Below are positions 16,170-25,630 of a stretch of DNA of 64,000 nucleotides, one piece after another. The notes beneath the pieces were generated by a model. The model searched no databases, had not been told where the DNA came from, and saw only the letters and a list, made by a program, of their open reading frames with translations. The stretch is from Halothiobacillus diazotrophicus (lineage in GTDB: Bacteria > Pseudomonadota > Gammaproteobacteria > Halothiobacillales > Halothiobacillaceae). The position numbers and the translations under genes were made by a program. Location of the stretch: positions 2,418,501-2,482,500 of the forward strand of contig NZ_CP016027.1 of assembly GCF_001663815.1 (NCBI RefSeq), written 5' to 3'. Within the stretch, counting starts at the first letter, position 1. Each line of letters begins with the position of its first letter.

Positions 16170-17207
16170 ATGACACAGTCAGTTGAACATATCAGCCAAG
16201 CCATCGCCCGCGCGGTCGAGCGGCAGGATCTGACCCGCGACGAGATGCGTGTCGTGATGCGCCAGATCATGTCGGGCGGCGCGACGCCGGTTCAGGTGGC
16301 CGGGTTCATGGTGGCGCTGCGCATGAAGGGCGAGACGGTGGACGAGATCACCGCCGCCGCCGAGGTCATGCGCGAGCTGGCCGTCGGCGTTCAGGTCGAT
16401 GTGCCGCATCTCGTGGACATCGTCGGTACCGGCGGGGACGGATCGGCCCTGTTCAACGTCTCCACGGCTGCCAGTTTCGTGGTGGCCGCAGCCGGCGGTC
16501 ACGTGGCCAAGCATGGCAACCGCTCGATCACGAGCCGATCCGGAAGCGCGGACATGCTGGAGACGGCGGGCGTGAAGCTGGACGTGTCGAGCGCCTGCGT
16601 CGCCGACTGCGTGCGCGAACTGGGTATCGGTTTCATGTTCGCGCCGCAGCATCACGGTTCCATGCGCCATGCCGCCGTGCCGCGCAAGGAGCTGGGCGTG
16701 CGGACGCTGTTCAACGTGCTCGGCCCGCTGACGAATCCGGCCGGTGCGCCGGCGATGCTGATGGGCGTTTATGCCGAACATTGGCTGGAACCCCTCGCGG
16801 CCGTCATGAAGGCGCTGGGCGCCCGGCATGTGCTGGTCGTCCACAGTCATGACGGGTTGGACGAGATCAGTCTGGCCGAGGCGACCGAGGTGGCCGAATT
16901 GAACCGCGGCGAGATCACCCGGTATCGCATCAGCCCGGAGCAGTTCGGTCTCAATCGTCAGCCGCTGGCGTCGATGGTCGTCGATGGTCCGGCGCAGAGC
17001 GTGGCCCTGATTCGCGCGGCACTCGGTGGCGAGCCGGGTCCGGTGGCGGATATGATTGCCCTGAACGCTGGCGCCGCCATCTACTGTGCGGATCTCAAGT
17101 CCACGCTGGCCGACGGTGTGGCGCGTGCGCAGGCGGTGCTTGCCTCCGGCGCCGCCCTGCAGCGCCTCGACGCGCTGGTCGCCAAGACGCAGTCCTGCGT
17201 AGCCTGA
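16170..17207 (+). CDS. trpD: anthranilate phosphoribosyltransferase
   Basis: The 345-residue protein catalyses transfer of phosphoribosyl from PRPP to anthranilate in tryptophan synthesis. It shows the TrpD signatures DIVGTGGDGSALFNVSTAAS (PRPP binding), HGNRSITSRSGSADMLE and the FNVLGPLTNPAG segment, at the family's usual length. ATG 16170 gives the standard HISQAIARAVERQDLT N-terminus. trpC follows 57 bp later, but trpG, which often precedes trpD, is not adjacent. Confidence 0.97.
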   Translation: MTQSVEHISQAIARAVERQDLTRDEMRVVMRQIMSGGATPVQVAGFMVALRMKGETVDEITAAAEVMRELAVGVQVDVPHLVDIVGTGGDGSALFNVSTAASFVVAAAGGHVAKHGNRSITSRSGSADMLETAGVKLDVSSACVADCVRELGIGFMFAPQHHGSMRHAAVPRKELGVRTLFNVLGPLTNPAGAPAMLMGVYAEHWLEPLAAVMKALGARHVLVVHSHDGLDEISLAEATEVAELNRGEITRYRISPEQFGLNRQPLASMVVDGPAQSVALIRAALGGEPGPVADMIALNAGAAIYCADLKSTLADGVARAQAVLASGAALQRLDALVAKTQSCVA

Positions 17208-17236
17208 TGTGGGTTTACCTGATGAACCCAATTCGT

Positions 17237-17265
17237 TGACCCCTATCCTAATGACCCTTATCTAA
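17237..17265. repeat. imperfect 14-15-bp tandem repeat before trpC
   Basis: TGACCCCTATCCTAA is followed directly by TGACCCTTATCTAA, ending on the first base of the trpC ATG. Neither copy looks like a ribosome binding site, and trpC has no clear Shine-Dalgarno sequence here. Confidence 0.6.
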
Positions 17266-18086
17266 TGAACCAGGCACCCGATATTCTGCAGAAAATTCTC
17301 AACCGCAAGGTCGAGGAAGTCGCCCAGCGCTCAGTGTTGCGCTCCCTGGACGACATGCGCGCTGCCGCCCAGGCCGTCGGTCAGGAGGGCGGTGCACCCC
17401 GAGGATTCGTGGCTGCCTTGCGCCGCCGGGTCGATCAGGGCCTGCCGGCCGTGATCGCCGAGGTCAAGAAGGCCTCGCCCAGCAAGGGGGTGCTGCGGGC
17501 GGACTTCGATCCGGCGGCGATCGCCGCGAGTTACGCCGAGGGCGGCGCTGCCTGTCTGTCGGTGCTGACCGATCACGATTTCTTCCAGGGGCACGAGGAC
17601 TACCTGCAGCAGGCGCGCGCCGCCTGCGCCCTGCCGGTTCTGCGCAAGGATTTCATGATCGATCCGTGGCAGGTCTACGAGGCCCGTGTGTTGGGTGCCG
17701 ATTGCATCCTGCTGATCGTCGCCGCCCTGACGGACGAGCGGATGCAGGAACTCTACACGGTGGCACGGTCGCTCGGGATGGACGTGCTCGTCGAGGTGCA
17801 TGACCGTGCCGAACTCGAACGGGCCCTGGCGCTCGGTGCGGAGATGGTCGGCATCAACAATCGCAACCTGCGCACCTTCGAGGTGTCGCTCGACACGACG
17901 CTCGAACTGCTGCCGCTGATTCCGGCAGATCGCCTGATCGTGACCGAAAGCGGGATTCTGTCGCGACAGGACGTGGCGGTGATGCGCGCTGCGGACGTAC
18001 ACACTTTTCTGGTCGGCGAGGCATTCATGCGCGCCGAGGATCCGGGGCGTGCGCTGCACGCGCTGTTTAGCGAGGATACGGTATGA
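17265..18086 (+). CDS. trpC: indole-3-glycerol-phosphate synthase
   Basis: The 273-residue TIM-barrel enzyme converts carboxyphenylaminodeoxyribulose phosphate to indole-3-glycerol phosphate. Visible signatures are [14 protein letters not shown] at the N-terminus, [16 protein letters not shown] (phosphate and substrate binding), [29 protein letters not shown] and [12 protein letters not shown]. It is monofunctional, without a TrpF fusion. It follows trpD and its stop overlaps the osmC-like start by 4 nt, so trpD-trpC-osmC form one unit. Confidence 0.97.
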   Translation: MNQAPDILQKILNRKVEEVAQRSVLRSLDDMRAAAQAVGQEGGAPRGFVAALRRRVDQGLPAVIAEVKKASPSKGVLRADFDPAAIAASYAEGGAACLSVLTDHDFFQGHEDYLQQARAACALPVLRKDFMIDPWQVYEARVLGADCILLIVAALTDERMQELYTVARSLGMDVLVEVHDRAELERALALGAEMVGINNRNLRTFEVSLDTTLELLPLIPADRLIVTESGILSRQDVAVMRAADVHTFLVGEAFMRAEDPGRALHALFSEDTV

Positions 18087-18499
18087 AAGCACGGGTGAAA
18101 TGGGTCGAAGGCATGGCCTTCATGGCCGAGGCAGACAGCGGGCATGGCATCATGCTCGACGGCTCGCCGGAAATCGGCGGGCGCAATCTGGGCGCGCGGC
18201 CCATGGAGATGGTGCTCATGGGGCTGGGTGGCTGCACGGCCATCGACGTCATGGTGATCCTCGGCAAGCAGCGCCAGCCGGTTGAGGACTGCTGGATCGA
18301 GCTCGAGGCCGATCGTGCCGAGGTGGCCGCGCCGAAGGTCTTCACGAAGATCCATCTGCACTATGTCGTGAAGGGGCAAGGGCTCGATCCCAAGCAGGTC
18401 GAGCGGGCGGTCAAGCTGTCCGCCGACAAGTACTGCTCCGTGTCGGCGATGCTCAAGAGCACGGTCGAGATCACCTACGATTTCGAGGTCCGGGACTAA
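18083..18499 (+). CDS. OsmC/YhfA-family protein
   Basis: The 138-residue product has the OsmC fold pattern with two conserved cysteines, in [11 protein letters not shown] (about residue 52) and [10 protein letters not shown] (about residue 116). In OsmC/Ohr proteins such cysteines reduce organic hydroperoxides; for the YhfA branch, which this resembles by its short length, the activity is not firmly established. The ATGA overlap with trpC couples its translation to tryptophan synthesis, an arrangement seen in several proteobacteria whose meaning is unknown. Confidence 0.88.
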   Translation: MKARVKWVEGMAFMAEADSGHGIMLDGSPEIGGRNLGARPMEMVLMGLGGCTAIDVMVILGKQRQPVEDCWIELEADRAEVAAPKVFTKIHLHYVVKGQGLDPKQVERAVKLSADKYCSVSAMLKSTVEITYDFEVRD

Positions 18500-18637
18500 C
18501 CCTGACCCTACGCTTCTTGACCCCACTCTTCTTCCGATGCCTCAGCGGGGGTACGGGGCGTTCCCGGGAACTTGCGGGGACTCCGCCCATGGATACGCTT
18601 GGGCAGTCTCTTGTGGGTAGTCGCTTGGGGTGCCTCC

Positions 18638-18695
18638 GGAGTTAACTTCGGAGTTAACTCCGGGGTTGATTTCGGGTTGATTTCGGGTTGATTTC
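18638..18695. repeat. array of five 11-12-bp degenerate tandem repeats
   Basis: The units are GGAGTTAACTTC, GGAGTTAACTCC, GGGGTTGATTTC, GGGTTGATTTC and GGGTTGATTTC, in direct succession. The array lies between the convergent osmC-like and glcF genes, just past the glcF stop, and occupies the place where a terminator would be expected. Confidence 0.85.
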
Positions 18696-18702
18696 GGGGT
18701 CG

Positions 18703-20025
18703 TCAGGCCAGTGCCCGGGCGATCAATTCCACCGGGTGGCGCACGGCCACGCCCAGTCCTGCCGCCAGGTGCGTGGCGCAGCCGATGTTCGCCGAGACCA
18801 CGCAGTCCGGTTTCAGTCGTTCGATTTCTTCTAATTTCGGTGCGCGCAGCGCCTCGGCCTGATCGGGGTACATCAGCACATGCATGCCTGCCGCACCGCA
18901 GCAACGGTCGTTGGTGGCCAGCGGCACGGGCGTCAGGTCCGGAATCCGGCGAAGCAGACGTTCGGTACTGCCGGGTTGCTTGAGGACGCGGGTCTGGCTG
19001 CAGGGCAGGTGGATACCCGCCCGGATCGCGAGCGGATTCAGCGGCGGCCAGTCGGCGTCGGGGAGGTTGGCCAGATAGTCGGTGATCTCGACGACGGGGG
19101 CGGCCTGCGGTTCCCGTTGTAGTTCGGCTGTGCAGGCCGTGCCGATCACGACGATCGCCGTCAGGTCCGGGTCGGAAAACACCTGGCGGTTCTCGGCGCG
19201 CAATCGGGTCGCTGTGGCGAGATCACCGCCGTGCTGATGCATGGCGCCGCAACATGCCTGACCCTCGGGAATCTCGACGATATGCCCCAGCGCTTGCAGG
19301 ACCCGGATACCGGCTCGGACGGCATCGCTGTTCAGTGCTTCGCCGGTGCAGCCGATGAACAGTCCCACGCGTCTGGCGGATCTCCCGGTCTCATTGGTCT
19401 TGTGTGTCGCGGGTCGGTGCGCAGCGGGATGAAAGCGTTTGGGCAGCTGCCGGGGCAGGGCGCGACCCCATGGGCCGCCGAGGGTTCGTAGCGCACCGCC
19501 GAGCCCCAGACGCTGAAGAATCCTGAGCAGCGACCCCAGCCGACCCATCATCCGGCGCCGGCTGAGAACCCGGTTCCTGAGCGCGGTCCAGATGCGTCGG
19601 GCGGCTTTGGGCAGGGCGGCTTCATCGACGGTCGTCGTATCGGGTGTCCTCTGGGTCGTCATGTCAGCGGTGAAATCGCCGGCCGCCAGGGCCGTACGCA
19701 AATGATCCATGAGCGATCCGTAGGCTACCCGAGACGGGCAGACCGATTCACAGGCCAGGCAGCTCAGGCAGCGATCGAGATGATCGACGACGGTCGCGTC
19801 GGCGGCGAGCTGTCCGCTCGACAGGCCCAGTGCCAGGCTGATCCGTCCACGGGGACCGTCGGCCTCGTTCTGCGTCAGGCCGAAGGTGGGGCAATGGGGA
19901 ACGCAGATACCGCACATGACGCAATCGAGTGCCTGCTGGCGAATGCGGGATTGTCGGTTCGATGCGGTCGAATCGGGTGGTGGGGCGGCAGTCTGGGGGG
20001 CGCGCAAAGGGCTTTCTGGCTTCAT
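18703..20025 (-). CDS. glcF: glycolate oxidase iron-sulfur subunit
   Basis: The 440-residue protein has two [4Fe-4S] ferredoxin-type motifs, CVMCGICVPHCP (about residues 35-46) and CLSCLACESVCP (about 88-99), and two CCG domains with GQACCGAMHQHGG and RCCGAAGMH, the GlcF architecture. GlcF passes electrons from glycolate oxidation to the respiratory chain together with GlcD and GlcE, which are not in this window. In an autotroph this would recycle 2-phosphoglycolate products. A related lactate or glycerol-3-phosphate dehydrogenase subunit cannot be fully excluded. The first 28 residues are low-complexity, so a later start is possible. Confidence 0.85.
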   Translation of the reverse strand: MKPESPLRAPQTAAPPPDSTASNRQSRIRQQALDCVMCGICVPHCPTFGLTQNEADGPRGRISLALGLSSGQLAADATVVDHLDRCLSCLACESVCPSRVAYGSLMDHLRTALAAGDFTADMTTQRTPDTTTVDEAALPKAARRIWTALRNRVLSRRRMMGRLGSLLRILQRLGLGGALRTLGGPWGRALPRQLPKRFHPAAHRPATHKTNETGRSARRVGLFIGCTGEALNSDAVRAGIRVLQALGHIVEIPEGQACCGAMHQHGGDLATATRLRAENRQVFSDPDLTAIVVIGTACTAELQREPQAAPVVEITDYLANLPDADWPPLNPLAIRAGIHLPCSQTRVLKQPGSTERLLRRIPDLTPVPLATNDRCCGAAGMHVLMYPDQAEALRAPKLEEIERLKPDCVVSANIGCATHLAAGLGVAVRHPVELIARALA

Positions 20026-20096
20026 TCCGGTATCAAAGCACGGCGACGCCTCAGGGGCAAGCCGCTGAAGCGTGAGGAAATGTTGTCAAAAAAGAT

Positions 20097-20187
20097 TTGC
20101 AATGCGAATGTATTAGTGTATTCTAATACCGTTAATTGCTAATTTCTTTGGTGGTTCTTGTTGCCGGCCCTGTGCCGGCTCTTTTTT
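20097..20187 (+). ncRNA. candidate short transcript: promoter closely followed by terminator
   Basis: TTGCAA (20097-20102), a 16-bp spacer and TATTCT (20119-20124) form a plausible promoter. The terminator at 20163-20187 follows, giving a predicted RNA of only about 55-60 nt with no reading frame. It could be a small RNA or a decayed leader; expression is unproven. Confidence 0.3.
20163..20187 (+). terminator. intrinsic terminator upstream of rplM
   Basis: GCCGGC-N5-GCCGGC is followed by a run of seven T within TCTTTTTTT. It works only in the plus direction, although no annotated plus-strand gene precedes it. Confidence 0.7.
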
Positions 20188-20278
20188 TGCCCGCAGGTTA
20201 GTGAACCCGGCAGGCTTTTCCGGTCCGGTGCTACGGACGAATGCCCGACGGATTTGTCTCGGATGATTGAATTGGCAC

Positions 20279-20307
20279 TTGTCAGGCGTGGGATGTTTCG
20301 CTAGAAT
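20279..20307 (+). promoter_or_regulatory. sigma-70-type promoter for rplM-rpsI
   Basis: TTGTCA (20279-20284) and TAGAAT (20302-20307) are separated by exactly 17 bp, about 50 bp upstream of the rplM start. Each hexamer differs from consensus at one position. Confidence 0.75.
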
Positions 20308-20358
20308 CGCCGCCTCTTTGAATCAATGCAATATTCTGCTTCTTTGGGAGCTATATAA

Positions 20359-20787
20359 ATGAAAACTTTTTCCGCCAAGTCGGCTGAAGTCAAACGCGAC
20401 TGGTTCGTGATCGACGCTTCGGGCAAGACCCTCGGCCGTCTCGCGACCGAAGTGGCTCGTCGTCTGCGTGGCAAGCACAAGGCAGAGTACACCCCGCACG
20501 TTGACACCGGCGACTACATCATCATCGTGAACGCGAAGGATGTGAAGGTCACGGGCAACAAGGCACAAGACAAGGTCTACCATTTCCATACCGGTTTCAT
20601 CGGTAACATGCGGCACTTCACCTTCGAGAAGATGATCGAGCGTGCGCCTGAGCGTGTGATCGAACTGGCGGTTAAAGGCATGCTGCCGAAAAACCCGCTG
20701 GGTCGTGACATGTTCCGCAAGCTCAAAGTGTACGCGGGTAGCGAACATAACCACGCGGCGCAGCAACCCAAGCCGCTCGAGATCTGA
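20359..20787 (+). CDS. rplM: 50S ribosomal protein L13
   Basis: The 142-residue protein matches L13 in length and sequence, with [20 protein letters not shown] at the start, [20 protein letters not shown], and [19 protein letters not shown] near the end. L13 is an early-assembly protein of the large subunit. It is followed after 17 bp by rpsI, the usual pair. A canonical promoter lies upstream. Confidence 0.99.
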   Translation: MKTFSAKSAEVKRDWFVIDASGKTLGRLATEVARRLRGKHKAEYTPHVDTGDYIIIVNAKDVKVTGNKAQDKVYHFHTGFIGNMRHFTFEKMIERAPERVIELAVKGMLPKNPLGRDMFRKLKVYAGSEHNHAAQQPKPLEI

Positions 20788-20804
20788 TCGGAGAATCATC
20801 AATC

Positions 20805-21197
20805 ATGGCAGTGACCCAAAATTACGGCACCGGTCGTCGCAAAACGTCTTCGGCCCGGGTATTCCTTCGTCCTGGCAGTGGCGCCATTACCATCAACGGC
20901 AAGACGATCGAAGATTTCTTCGGTCGTGAAACCGCCCGCATGATCGTGCGCCAGCCTCTGGAACTGCTGGAAGTTTCGGATCGCTTCGACGTCTTCGTGA
21001 CCGTTCAGGGCGGTGGCCCCAGCGGCCAGTCCGGCGCCATCCGTCATGGCCTGACCCGTGCCCTGATTGAGTTCGACGAGAGCTATCGCGGCAAGCTGCG
21101 TACCGCCGGTTTCGTGACCCGCGACGCGCGTGAAGTCGAACGTAAGAAGATCGGTCTGCGCAAAGCACGCCGCGCGGTTCAGTTCTCCAAGCGTTAA
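20805..21197 (+). CDS. rpsI: 30S ribosomal protein S9
   Basis: The 130-residue protein has the S9 opening [17 protein letters not shown], the central [19 protein letters not shown] motif, and the basic C-terminal tail ending KRR/FSKR that reaches the P-site tRNA. It is co-transcribed with rplM and followed by a strong terminator at 21231-21266. Confidence 0.99.
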   Translation: MAVTQNYGTGRRKTSSARVFLRPGSGAITINGKTIEDFFGRETARMIVRQPLELLEVSDRFDVFVTVQGGGPSGQSGAIRHGLTRALIEFDESYRGKLRTAGFVTRDAREVERKKIGLRKARRAVQFSKR

Positions 21198-21230
21198 TCC
21201 ACGCTTGGCGGATATCCGCCAGACCGTCGA

Positions 21231-21266
21231 AAAACCCGCCTGCCGGCTTGGCATGGCGGGTTTTTT
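21231..21266 (+). terminator. rpsI terminator
   Basis: AACCCGCC and GGCGGGTT form an 8-bp stem around a 14-base loop, followed by six T. The A-run before the stem gives some bidirectional character. Confidence 0.85.
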
Positions 21267-21448
21267 CTTTGGGTGTTTCTCCCGATCCCGAAAGAGCCGT
21301 GGCTCTTGAGGCAATGGGCGTGTGCGGTGGCTTCGAGTGATCCGTTCTCCGCTCCCCATGGTTTTGATCTTGCCCAGGCATCGCGCAGCCTCGGGCCAGA
21401 AATACCCGAGACAGGACAGCCATGTGCGCACCCCGATGCTAGGACGGG

Positions 21449-21472
21449 GCGAGGCGAATAGCGAGGCGAATA
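21449..21472. repeat. 12-bp tandem duplication
   Basis: GCGAGGCGAATA occurs twice in direct succession in non-coding DNA between rpsI and the cytochrome b561 gene. Confidence 0.8.
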
Positions 21473-21525
21473 GGGTTGCAAGGCCGCGCTGCGGACGAAG
21501 TGTTCACTGCGCGGGCCTGGTCATG

Positions 21526-21570
21526 AAAAAAGCCCCGGAGACTGCCGATCAATGCGGGAGCCTGCGGGGC
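21526..21570 (-). terminator. terminator of the acs-cytochrome b561 transcript
   Basis: Read on the minus strand, GCCCCG (with further pairing inside) and CGGGGC form a long stem followed by six T. It lies about 45 bp beyond the cytochrome gene stop. Confidence 0.7.
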
Positions 21571-21577
21571 GGGTGAT

Positions 21578-21599
21578 GGCCTGATATCGGCCTGATATC
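21578..21599. repeat. 11-bp tandem duplication
   Basis: GGCCTGATATC occurs twice in direct succession, 14 bp downstream of the cytochrome b561 stop codon in its transcript. Confidence 0.75.
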
Positions 21600-21613
21600 A
21601 GGGGTTGGCGGGA

Positions 21614-22339
21614 TTAGCCGCGGCCTGGGGCCAGCAGATGGGCGATGGTCGGGATCTGAGTGGCAAAGACGTAGGCGGTACCGACCGCGATCAGGGCGAT
21701 GATGATGAACGGTATCCAGCCGGCGAATCGCGGGTTCGGATTCCGGATGTGCTGATCTGCCTGGAGGCGCTTTTTGCCGGTGATCATGGCCTGGACCAAT
21801 GGGTCGTGCTTCCTGAACTGATAGAAGGCGATGGCCGCCAGATGCAGGCCGATCAAGGCCAGCAGGATGTTGAAGTTCAGGTGGTGGATTTCCGTCAGCA
21901 ACCCGCTGGTCTTGCTGGATACGTACTGACTGAGGGGGGCAGAGGTATACAGCTCGTCGTGCGCGAACAGACCGGTGATGACCTGTATGAGCAAGGACAA
22001 CAGCATGGCGAGTACCGACAGGGCACCCAGCGGGTTGTGACCGAGGAAAACGCTCTTGCCGGGTTCCTTGAGATAGGCCCGAATCTGGTCCGGGCCTTTC
22101 ACGAACTGGCGAAACCGGGCCGTGTCGCTGCCGAAAAATCCCCAGAGGATCCGGAACACCAGCAGGCCGATCATGGCGAAGCCGATATCCATATGCCAGT
22201 CGAGGTTATCGATGCTGTCCCATACCTCGGCGGTGTACCACAGGGCGATTACGCCCAGTACCAGCAGCCAGTGGACGATGCGCACGGGAAGATCCCACAC
22301 GCGGACCCGGGTCGTTAGGGGAGGATTGGGTTCGGACAT
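21614..22339 (-). CDS. cytochrome b561-type membrane protein
   Basis: The 241-residue protein has about five hydrophobic segments and histidines placed as in di-heme b-type cytochromes of the b561/Ni-Fe-hydrogenase cytochrome-b family: VRIVHWLLV (about residue 23), a second-helix DWHMDIGFAMIG, and EIHHLNFNILLALIGLHLAAI in the fourth helix. It would pass electrons between quinone and a periplasmic or soluble partner. The partner is unknown because no hydrogenase or c-type cytochrome gene is adjacent. It lies 54 bp downstream of acs on the same strand and may share its transcript. Confidence 0.85.
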   Translation of the reverse strand: MSEPNPPLTTRVRVWDLPVRIVHWLLVLGVIALWYTAEVWDSIDNLDWHMDIGFAMIGLLVFRILWGFFGSDTARFRQFVKGPDQIRAYLKEPGKSVFLGHNPLGALSVLAMLLSLLIQVITGLFAHDELYTSAPLSQYVSSKTSGLLTEIHHLNFNILLALIGLHLAAIAFYQFRKHDPLVQAMITGKKRLQADQHIRNPNPRFAGWIPFIIIALIAVGTAYVFATQIPTIAHLLAPGRG

Positions 22340-22393
22340 GCTGAATGCTCCTGGGGTGGGAGGGCCTGCCGACTCCGGTCAGGCCGATCGGGG

Positions 22394-24352
22394 TTACTGG
22401 CCCATCAATTGCTCAAGAATAGCCGGGTTTTCCAGCGTGGACACATCACCCTGGGGCAGTTCCCCCTTGGCGATGCCTCGAAGCAGTCGACGCATGATCT
22501 TGCCGGAACGGGTCTTGGGCAGGTTGTCGCCGAACCGGATTTCGTCCGGTTTGGCGATCGGACCGATCTGCTCGGCCACCCAGTCGCGCAGGGTCTTGAT
22601 CATGGCTTCGGCATCGGCGCCCTGGGGGCGTTCGCCCTTGCAGACGACGAACGCGACGACGGCTTCGCCCTTGATGTCGTGCGGTCTGCCCACCACGGCG
22701 GCTTCCGCGACTGCGGGGTGTGCCACGAGGGCGGATTCGATTTCCATGGTCCCCAGGCGGTGTCCGGAAACGTTGAGCACGTCGTCGATGCGACCCATGA
22801 TCCAGAAATAGCCATCATCGTCGCGACGCGCCGAGTCGCCGGCGAGGTAGTAGCCCTTGAGCGTTTCGGGGAAATAGCTGCGCTGGAAGCGGGCGTCATC
22901 GCCCCAGACGGTACGGATCATCGAGGGCCAGGGGCGCTTGATCACGAGATTGCCGCCCTGATTGGGGCCGATCGGTGCGCCGTCGTCATCGACGATATCC
23001 GCCATGATGCCGGGCAGCGGCAAGGTGCAGGAGCCGGGTTTGGTGGGAATGGCGCCCGGCAGGGGGGCGATCATGTGCGCGCCGGTTTCGGTCTGCCACC
23101 AGGTGTCGGCGATGGGGCAGCGCTCGCCGCCGATCACGCGGTGGTACCACATCCAGGCCTCGGGGTTGATGGGTTCGCCGACCGTGCCGAGCAGGCGCAG
23201 GCTGCTGAGATCGTACTGCTTCGGGACTTCGTCACCGAGTTTCATCAGGGCGCGGATGGCAGTGGGGGCGGTATAGAACACCGATACCTTGTGGTCTTGA
23301 ACCATGCGCCAGAACCGGCCGCCGTCGGGATAGGAAGGGACGCCCTCGAAGATCACCTGGGTGACGCCCAGCGCCAGCGGACCATAGGTGACGTAGCTGT
23401 GCCCGGTAATCCAGCCCACGTCGGCGGTACACCAGTAGACGTCGTCGTCCTTGAGGTCGAACACCCAGGCGTTGGTCAGGATCGCGTTCAGCAGGTAACC
23501 GCCGGTCGAGTGCTGGACACCCTTCGGCTTGCCGGTGGAGCCGGAGGTGTAGAGCAGGAACAGGGGGTGTTCCGATTCGACGCTCACGGGTTCGCAGGTC
23601 GTTGGCTGGTCGGCTGTCAACTGCGACCAGAGTACGTCCCGACCGTCGACGATGGTCGCCGAGTCGTTGCCAAGCCGCTCCAGCATAACGACACGTTCCA
23701 CGCTCGGGCAGCCGTGTTCGATCGCCTTGTCGACCGCTGTCTTGAGAGGGACGGCCCGTCCGCCACGCATCCCGCCGTCGGCGGTGATCACGAGCTTGGC
23801 GCCGGTGTCGTTGATCCGGTCACGCAGTGCTTCTGCGGAAAAGCCACCGAATACCACCGAGTGAATGGCACCGATTCGGGCGCAGGCGAGCATGGCCACG
23901 CTCGCTTCCGGAATCATCGGCAGGTAGATGATGACGCGGTCGCCCTTGGTGATGCCGAGGCTCTTCAGGCCATTGGCCATCTGCGCCACCTGATCGTGCA
24001 GCTGCTGGTAGCTGATGGTGCGCACGCTGCCGTCGTCGGCTTCGGCGATGATCGCCGTCTTCTTCGCCTTGGCGGGCAGGTGTCGGTCGATGCAGTTGAC
24101 CGAGGCATTGAGCTTGCCATCGCCGAACCAGCGATAGTGCGGCGCCTTCGACTCGTCAAGTACCGTCTGGAAGGGTTGGTCCCAGGTCAGCCACTCGCGG
24201 GCCTGGCGCGCCCAGAATCCCTCGTAATCGGATGTCGCTTCGGCGACCAGCGCGTCGTAGGCGGCACGGGAGCCGATGCGCGCCTTCGCGGCGAAATCGG
24301 GATTCGGCGGGAAGACCCGGTTTTCCGTTAGAATCGATTCGAGATTGTGCAT
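22394..24352 (-). CDS. acs: acetyl-CoA synthetase
   Basis: The 652-residue enzyme makes acetyl-CoA from acetate, ATP and CoA. It has the AMP-forming signature [20 protein letters not shown], the WWQTETG motif, and [14 protein letters not shown] near the C-terminus, whose lysine is the usual regulatory acetylation site. The start is ATG 24352, behind GAGG and giving the standard [17 protein letters not shown]-terminus; the frame is open much further upstream but without coding character. It diverges from the MoxR gene. Confidence 0.97.
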   Translation of the reverse strand: MHNLESILTENRVFPPNPDFAAKARIGSRAAYDALVAEATSDYEGFWARQAREWLTWDQPFQTVLDESKAPHYRWFGDGKLNASVNCIDRHLPAKAKKTAIIAEADDGSVRTISYQQLHDQVAQMANGLKSLGITKGDRVIIYLPMIPEASVAMLACARIGAIHSVVFGGFSAEALRDRINDTGAKLVITADGGMRGGRAVPLKTAVDKAIEHGCPSVERVVMLERLGNDSATIVDGRDVLWSQLTADQPTTCEPVSVESEHPLFLLYTSGSTGKPKGVQHSTGGYLLNAILTNAWVFDLKDDDVYWCTADVGWITGHSYVTYGPLALGVTQVIFEGVPSYPDGGRFWRMVQDHKVSVFYTAPTAIRALMKLGDEVPKQYDLSSLRLLGTVGEPINPEAWMWYHRVIGGERCPIADTWWQTETGAHMIAPLPGAIPTKPGSCTLPLPGIMADIVDDDGAPIGPNQGGNLVIKRPWPSMIRTVWGDDARFQRSYFPETLKGYYLAGDSARRDDDGYFWIMGRIDDVLNVSGHRLGTMEIESALVAHPAVAEAAVVGRPHDIKGEAVVAFVVCKGERPQGADAEAMIKTLRDWVAEQIGPIAKPDEIRFGDNLPKTRSGKIMRRLLRGIAKGELPQGDVSTLENPAILEQLMGQ

Positions 24353-24550
24353 GGTTATTTCCTCGAGTGTTTTGGCACTCTGCTGCGTCGTTCGCCAGGT
24401 GCGCCGGCCCAAGGGGCCTGGTTCGATAAGTGATGTCAAACCGCGTATGGTGCCAAATGCGGCCCGGCTTGACCATAGGCGGCCTGCACAATAGGGAGGC
24501 AAAATGCCCCGAATTGGCTCAATGAACGTTCTGGTAACCCAATACGCATC

Positions 24551-25630
24551 ATGAATTCCGACACAGGTTCTCTTTCCGTGGTTCCGACGATGGATGCCCG
24601 ACGCCTGGCCGAGTTGCTGGATGAAACGGTTCGCCAACCGGATCACGCCATACCGGTGATGATCTGGGGGGCACCGGGTATCGGCAAGTCCGATCTCGTT
24701 CGGCAGGCCGCCGAGCGACAGGGGGTGCCGCTGATCGATCTCAGGCTCTCGCAACTGGAGCCGACCGATCTGCGCGGAATTCCCCTGCATGAGGCGGGGC
24801 GGGTGCGTTGGGTGCCACCGGAAGAGTTGCCGGATGCCCAACGCGACGGCATGTCGGGCGTGCTCTTTCTGGACGAGATCAATGCCGCACCGCCGGCCGT
24901 CGCTGCCAGTGCCTATCAGTTGATCCTCGATCGGCGACTGGGAACCTATCACCTACCTGCCGGCTGGACGATTCTCGCGGCGGGCAACCGCCTGGATGAT
25001 CGAGGCATCACCTATGCGATGCCGGCACCGCTGGCGAATCGATTCATGCACGTCACATTGACGCCCGATGTCGAGGCATGGCTGGACTGGGCCGCGCGCC
25101 GCGATGTTCATGATCTGCTGCGGGATTTCCTGGCGGCCGAACCGGACTGGCTGGTCCGGTTTTCGCCGGACCCCGAGGTGACGGCGTTCCCCAGCCCGCG
25201 CAGCTGGGCATTCGTCGATCGGGTGCTCAAGCGCCGCCCCTTCATCGATGCGACCACTTTCACCCATGTTGCCGCCTGCGTGGGGCGGGCTGCGGCAGAG
25301 GCGTTTGCCGACCATGCCGGTCGGCAGACGCCGGTGGCCGATTGGGCCAATGCCCCGGAAATCCTGCGCGATCTTCGGGATCTGCCGGCTCAGATCGATG
25401 CGGTTCGGCGTATCCGCGAAGCGGTTGGCCAGCAGCGGATCGATCTGGGACAGGCCTTGGTGCTGGCGACGGAGCTCCCCGACGACGCGCTCAGCTTCGG
25501 GCTGATCGAGCAGCTGCATGAATTGGCGGGCGATCGTCTGTTCGACGAGCCGGCCTTTTCGGTCTGGGTGGCGCGGCGCGGTGCGACCTCCGGCTTCCCG
25601 CTCCGGGAAGATCATGACGCCGACGCCTGA
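24551..25630 (+). CDS. MoxR-family AAA+ ATPase
   Basis: The 359-residue protein has Walker A GAPGIGKS (residues 40-47), Walker B VLFLDEIN (about 100), a sensor-1 region ILAAGNR and an arginine-containing LANRFMHV segment, typical of MoxR-type chaperone ATPases. These work with VWA-domain partners to remodel or activate target complexes. The partner gene starts inside its last codons (17-bp overlap). The frame then continues into xerD, an unusual context. The target is unknown; no methanol dehydrogenase or Rubisco gene is nearby. Confidence 0.88.
   Translation: MNSDTGSLSVVPTMDARRLAELLDETVRQPDHAIPVMIWGAPGIGKSDLVRQAAERQGVPLIDLRLSQLEPTDLRGIPLHEAGRVRWVPPEELPDAQRDGMSGVLFLDEINAAPPAVAASAYQLILDRRLGTYHLPAGWTILAAGNRLDDRGITYAMPAPLANRFMHVTLTPDVEAWLDWAARRDVHDLLRDFLAAEPDWLVRFSPDPEVTAFPSPRSWAFVDRVLKRRPFIDATTFTHVAACVGRAAAEAFADHAGRQTPVADWANAPEILRDLRDLPAQIDAVRRIREAVGQQRIDLGQALVLATELPDDALSFGLIEQLHELAGDRLFDEPAFSVWVARRGATSGFPLREDHDADA

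Larger units (their letters stand above)
20026..20358. other. 333-bp intergenic region with a possible short RNA and the rplM promoter
   Basis: Between glcF (minus) and rplM (plus) the region holds a plus-strand promoter-like pair, an inverted repeat GTATTAG-N6-CTAATAC (20110-20129), a terminator (20163-20187) and the strong rplM promoter (20279-20307). The region around 20100 is unusually AT-rich for this genome. Confidence 0.6.
21198..21613. other. 416-bp intergenic region between convergent genes
   Basis: The region contains the rpsI terminator (21231-21266), a minus-strand terminator for the cytochrome b gene (21526-21570) and two short tandem duplications (21449-21472 and 21578-21599). 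No open frame with coding character is seen between the terminators. Confidence 0.65.

Noticed and set aside
20097-20130. Fur-box-like sequence upstream of glcF
   Set aside because: Partial resemblance only (AATGCGAATG); it lacks the symmetric second half, and no iron gene is adjacent.
22409-24331. 640-codon open frame antisense to acs
   Set aside because: It is the same kind of shadow over a certain acs gene.
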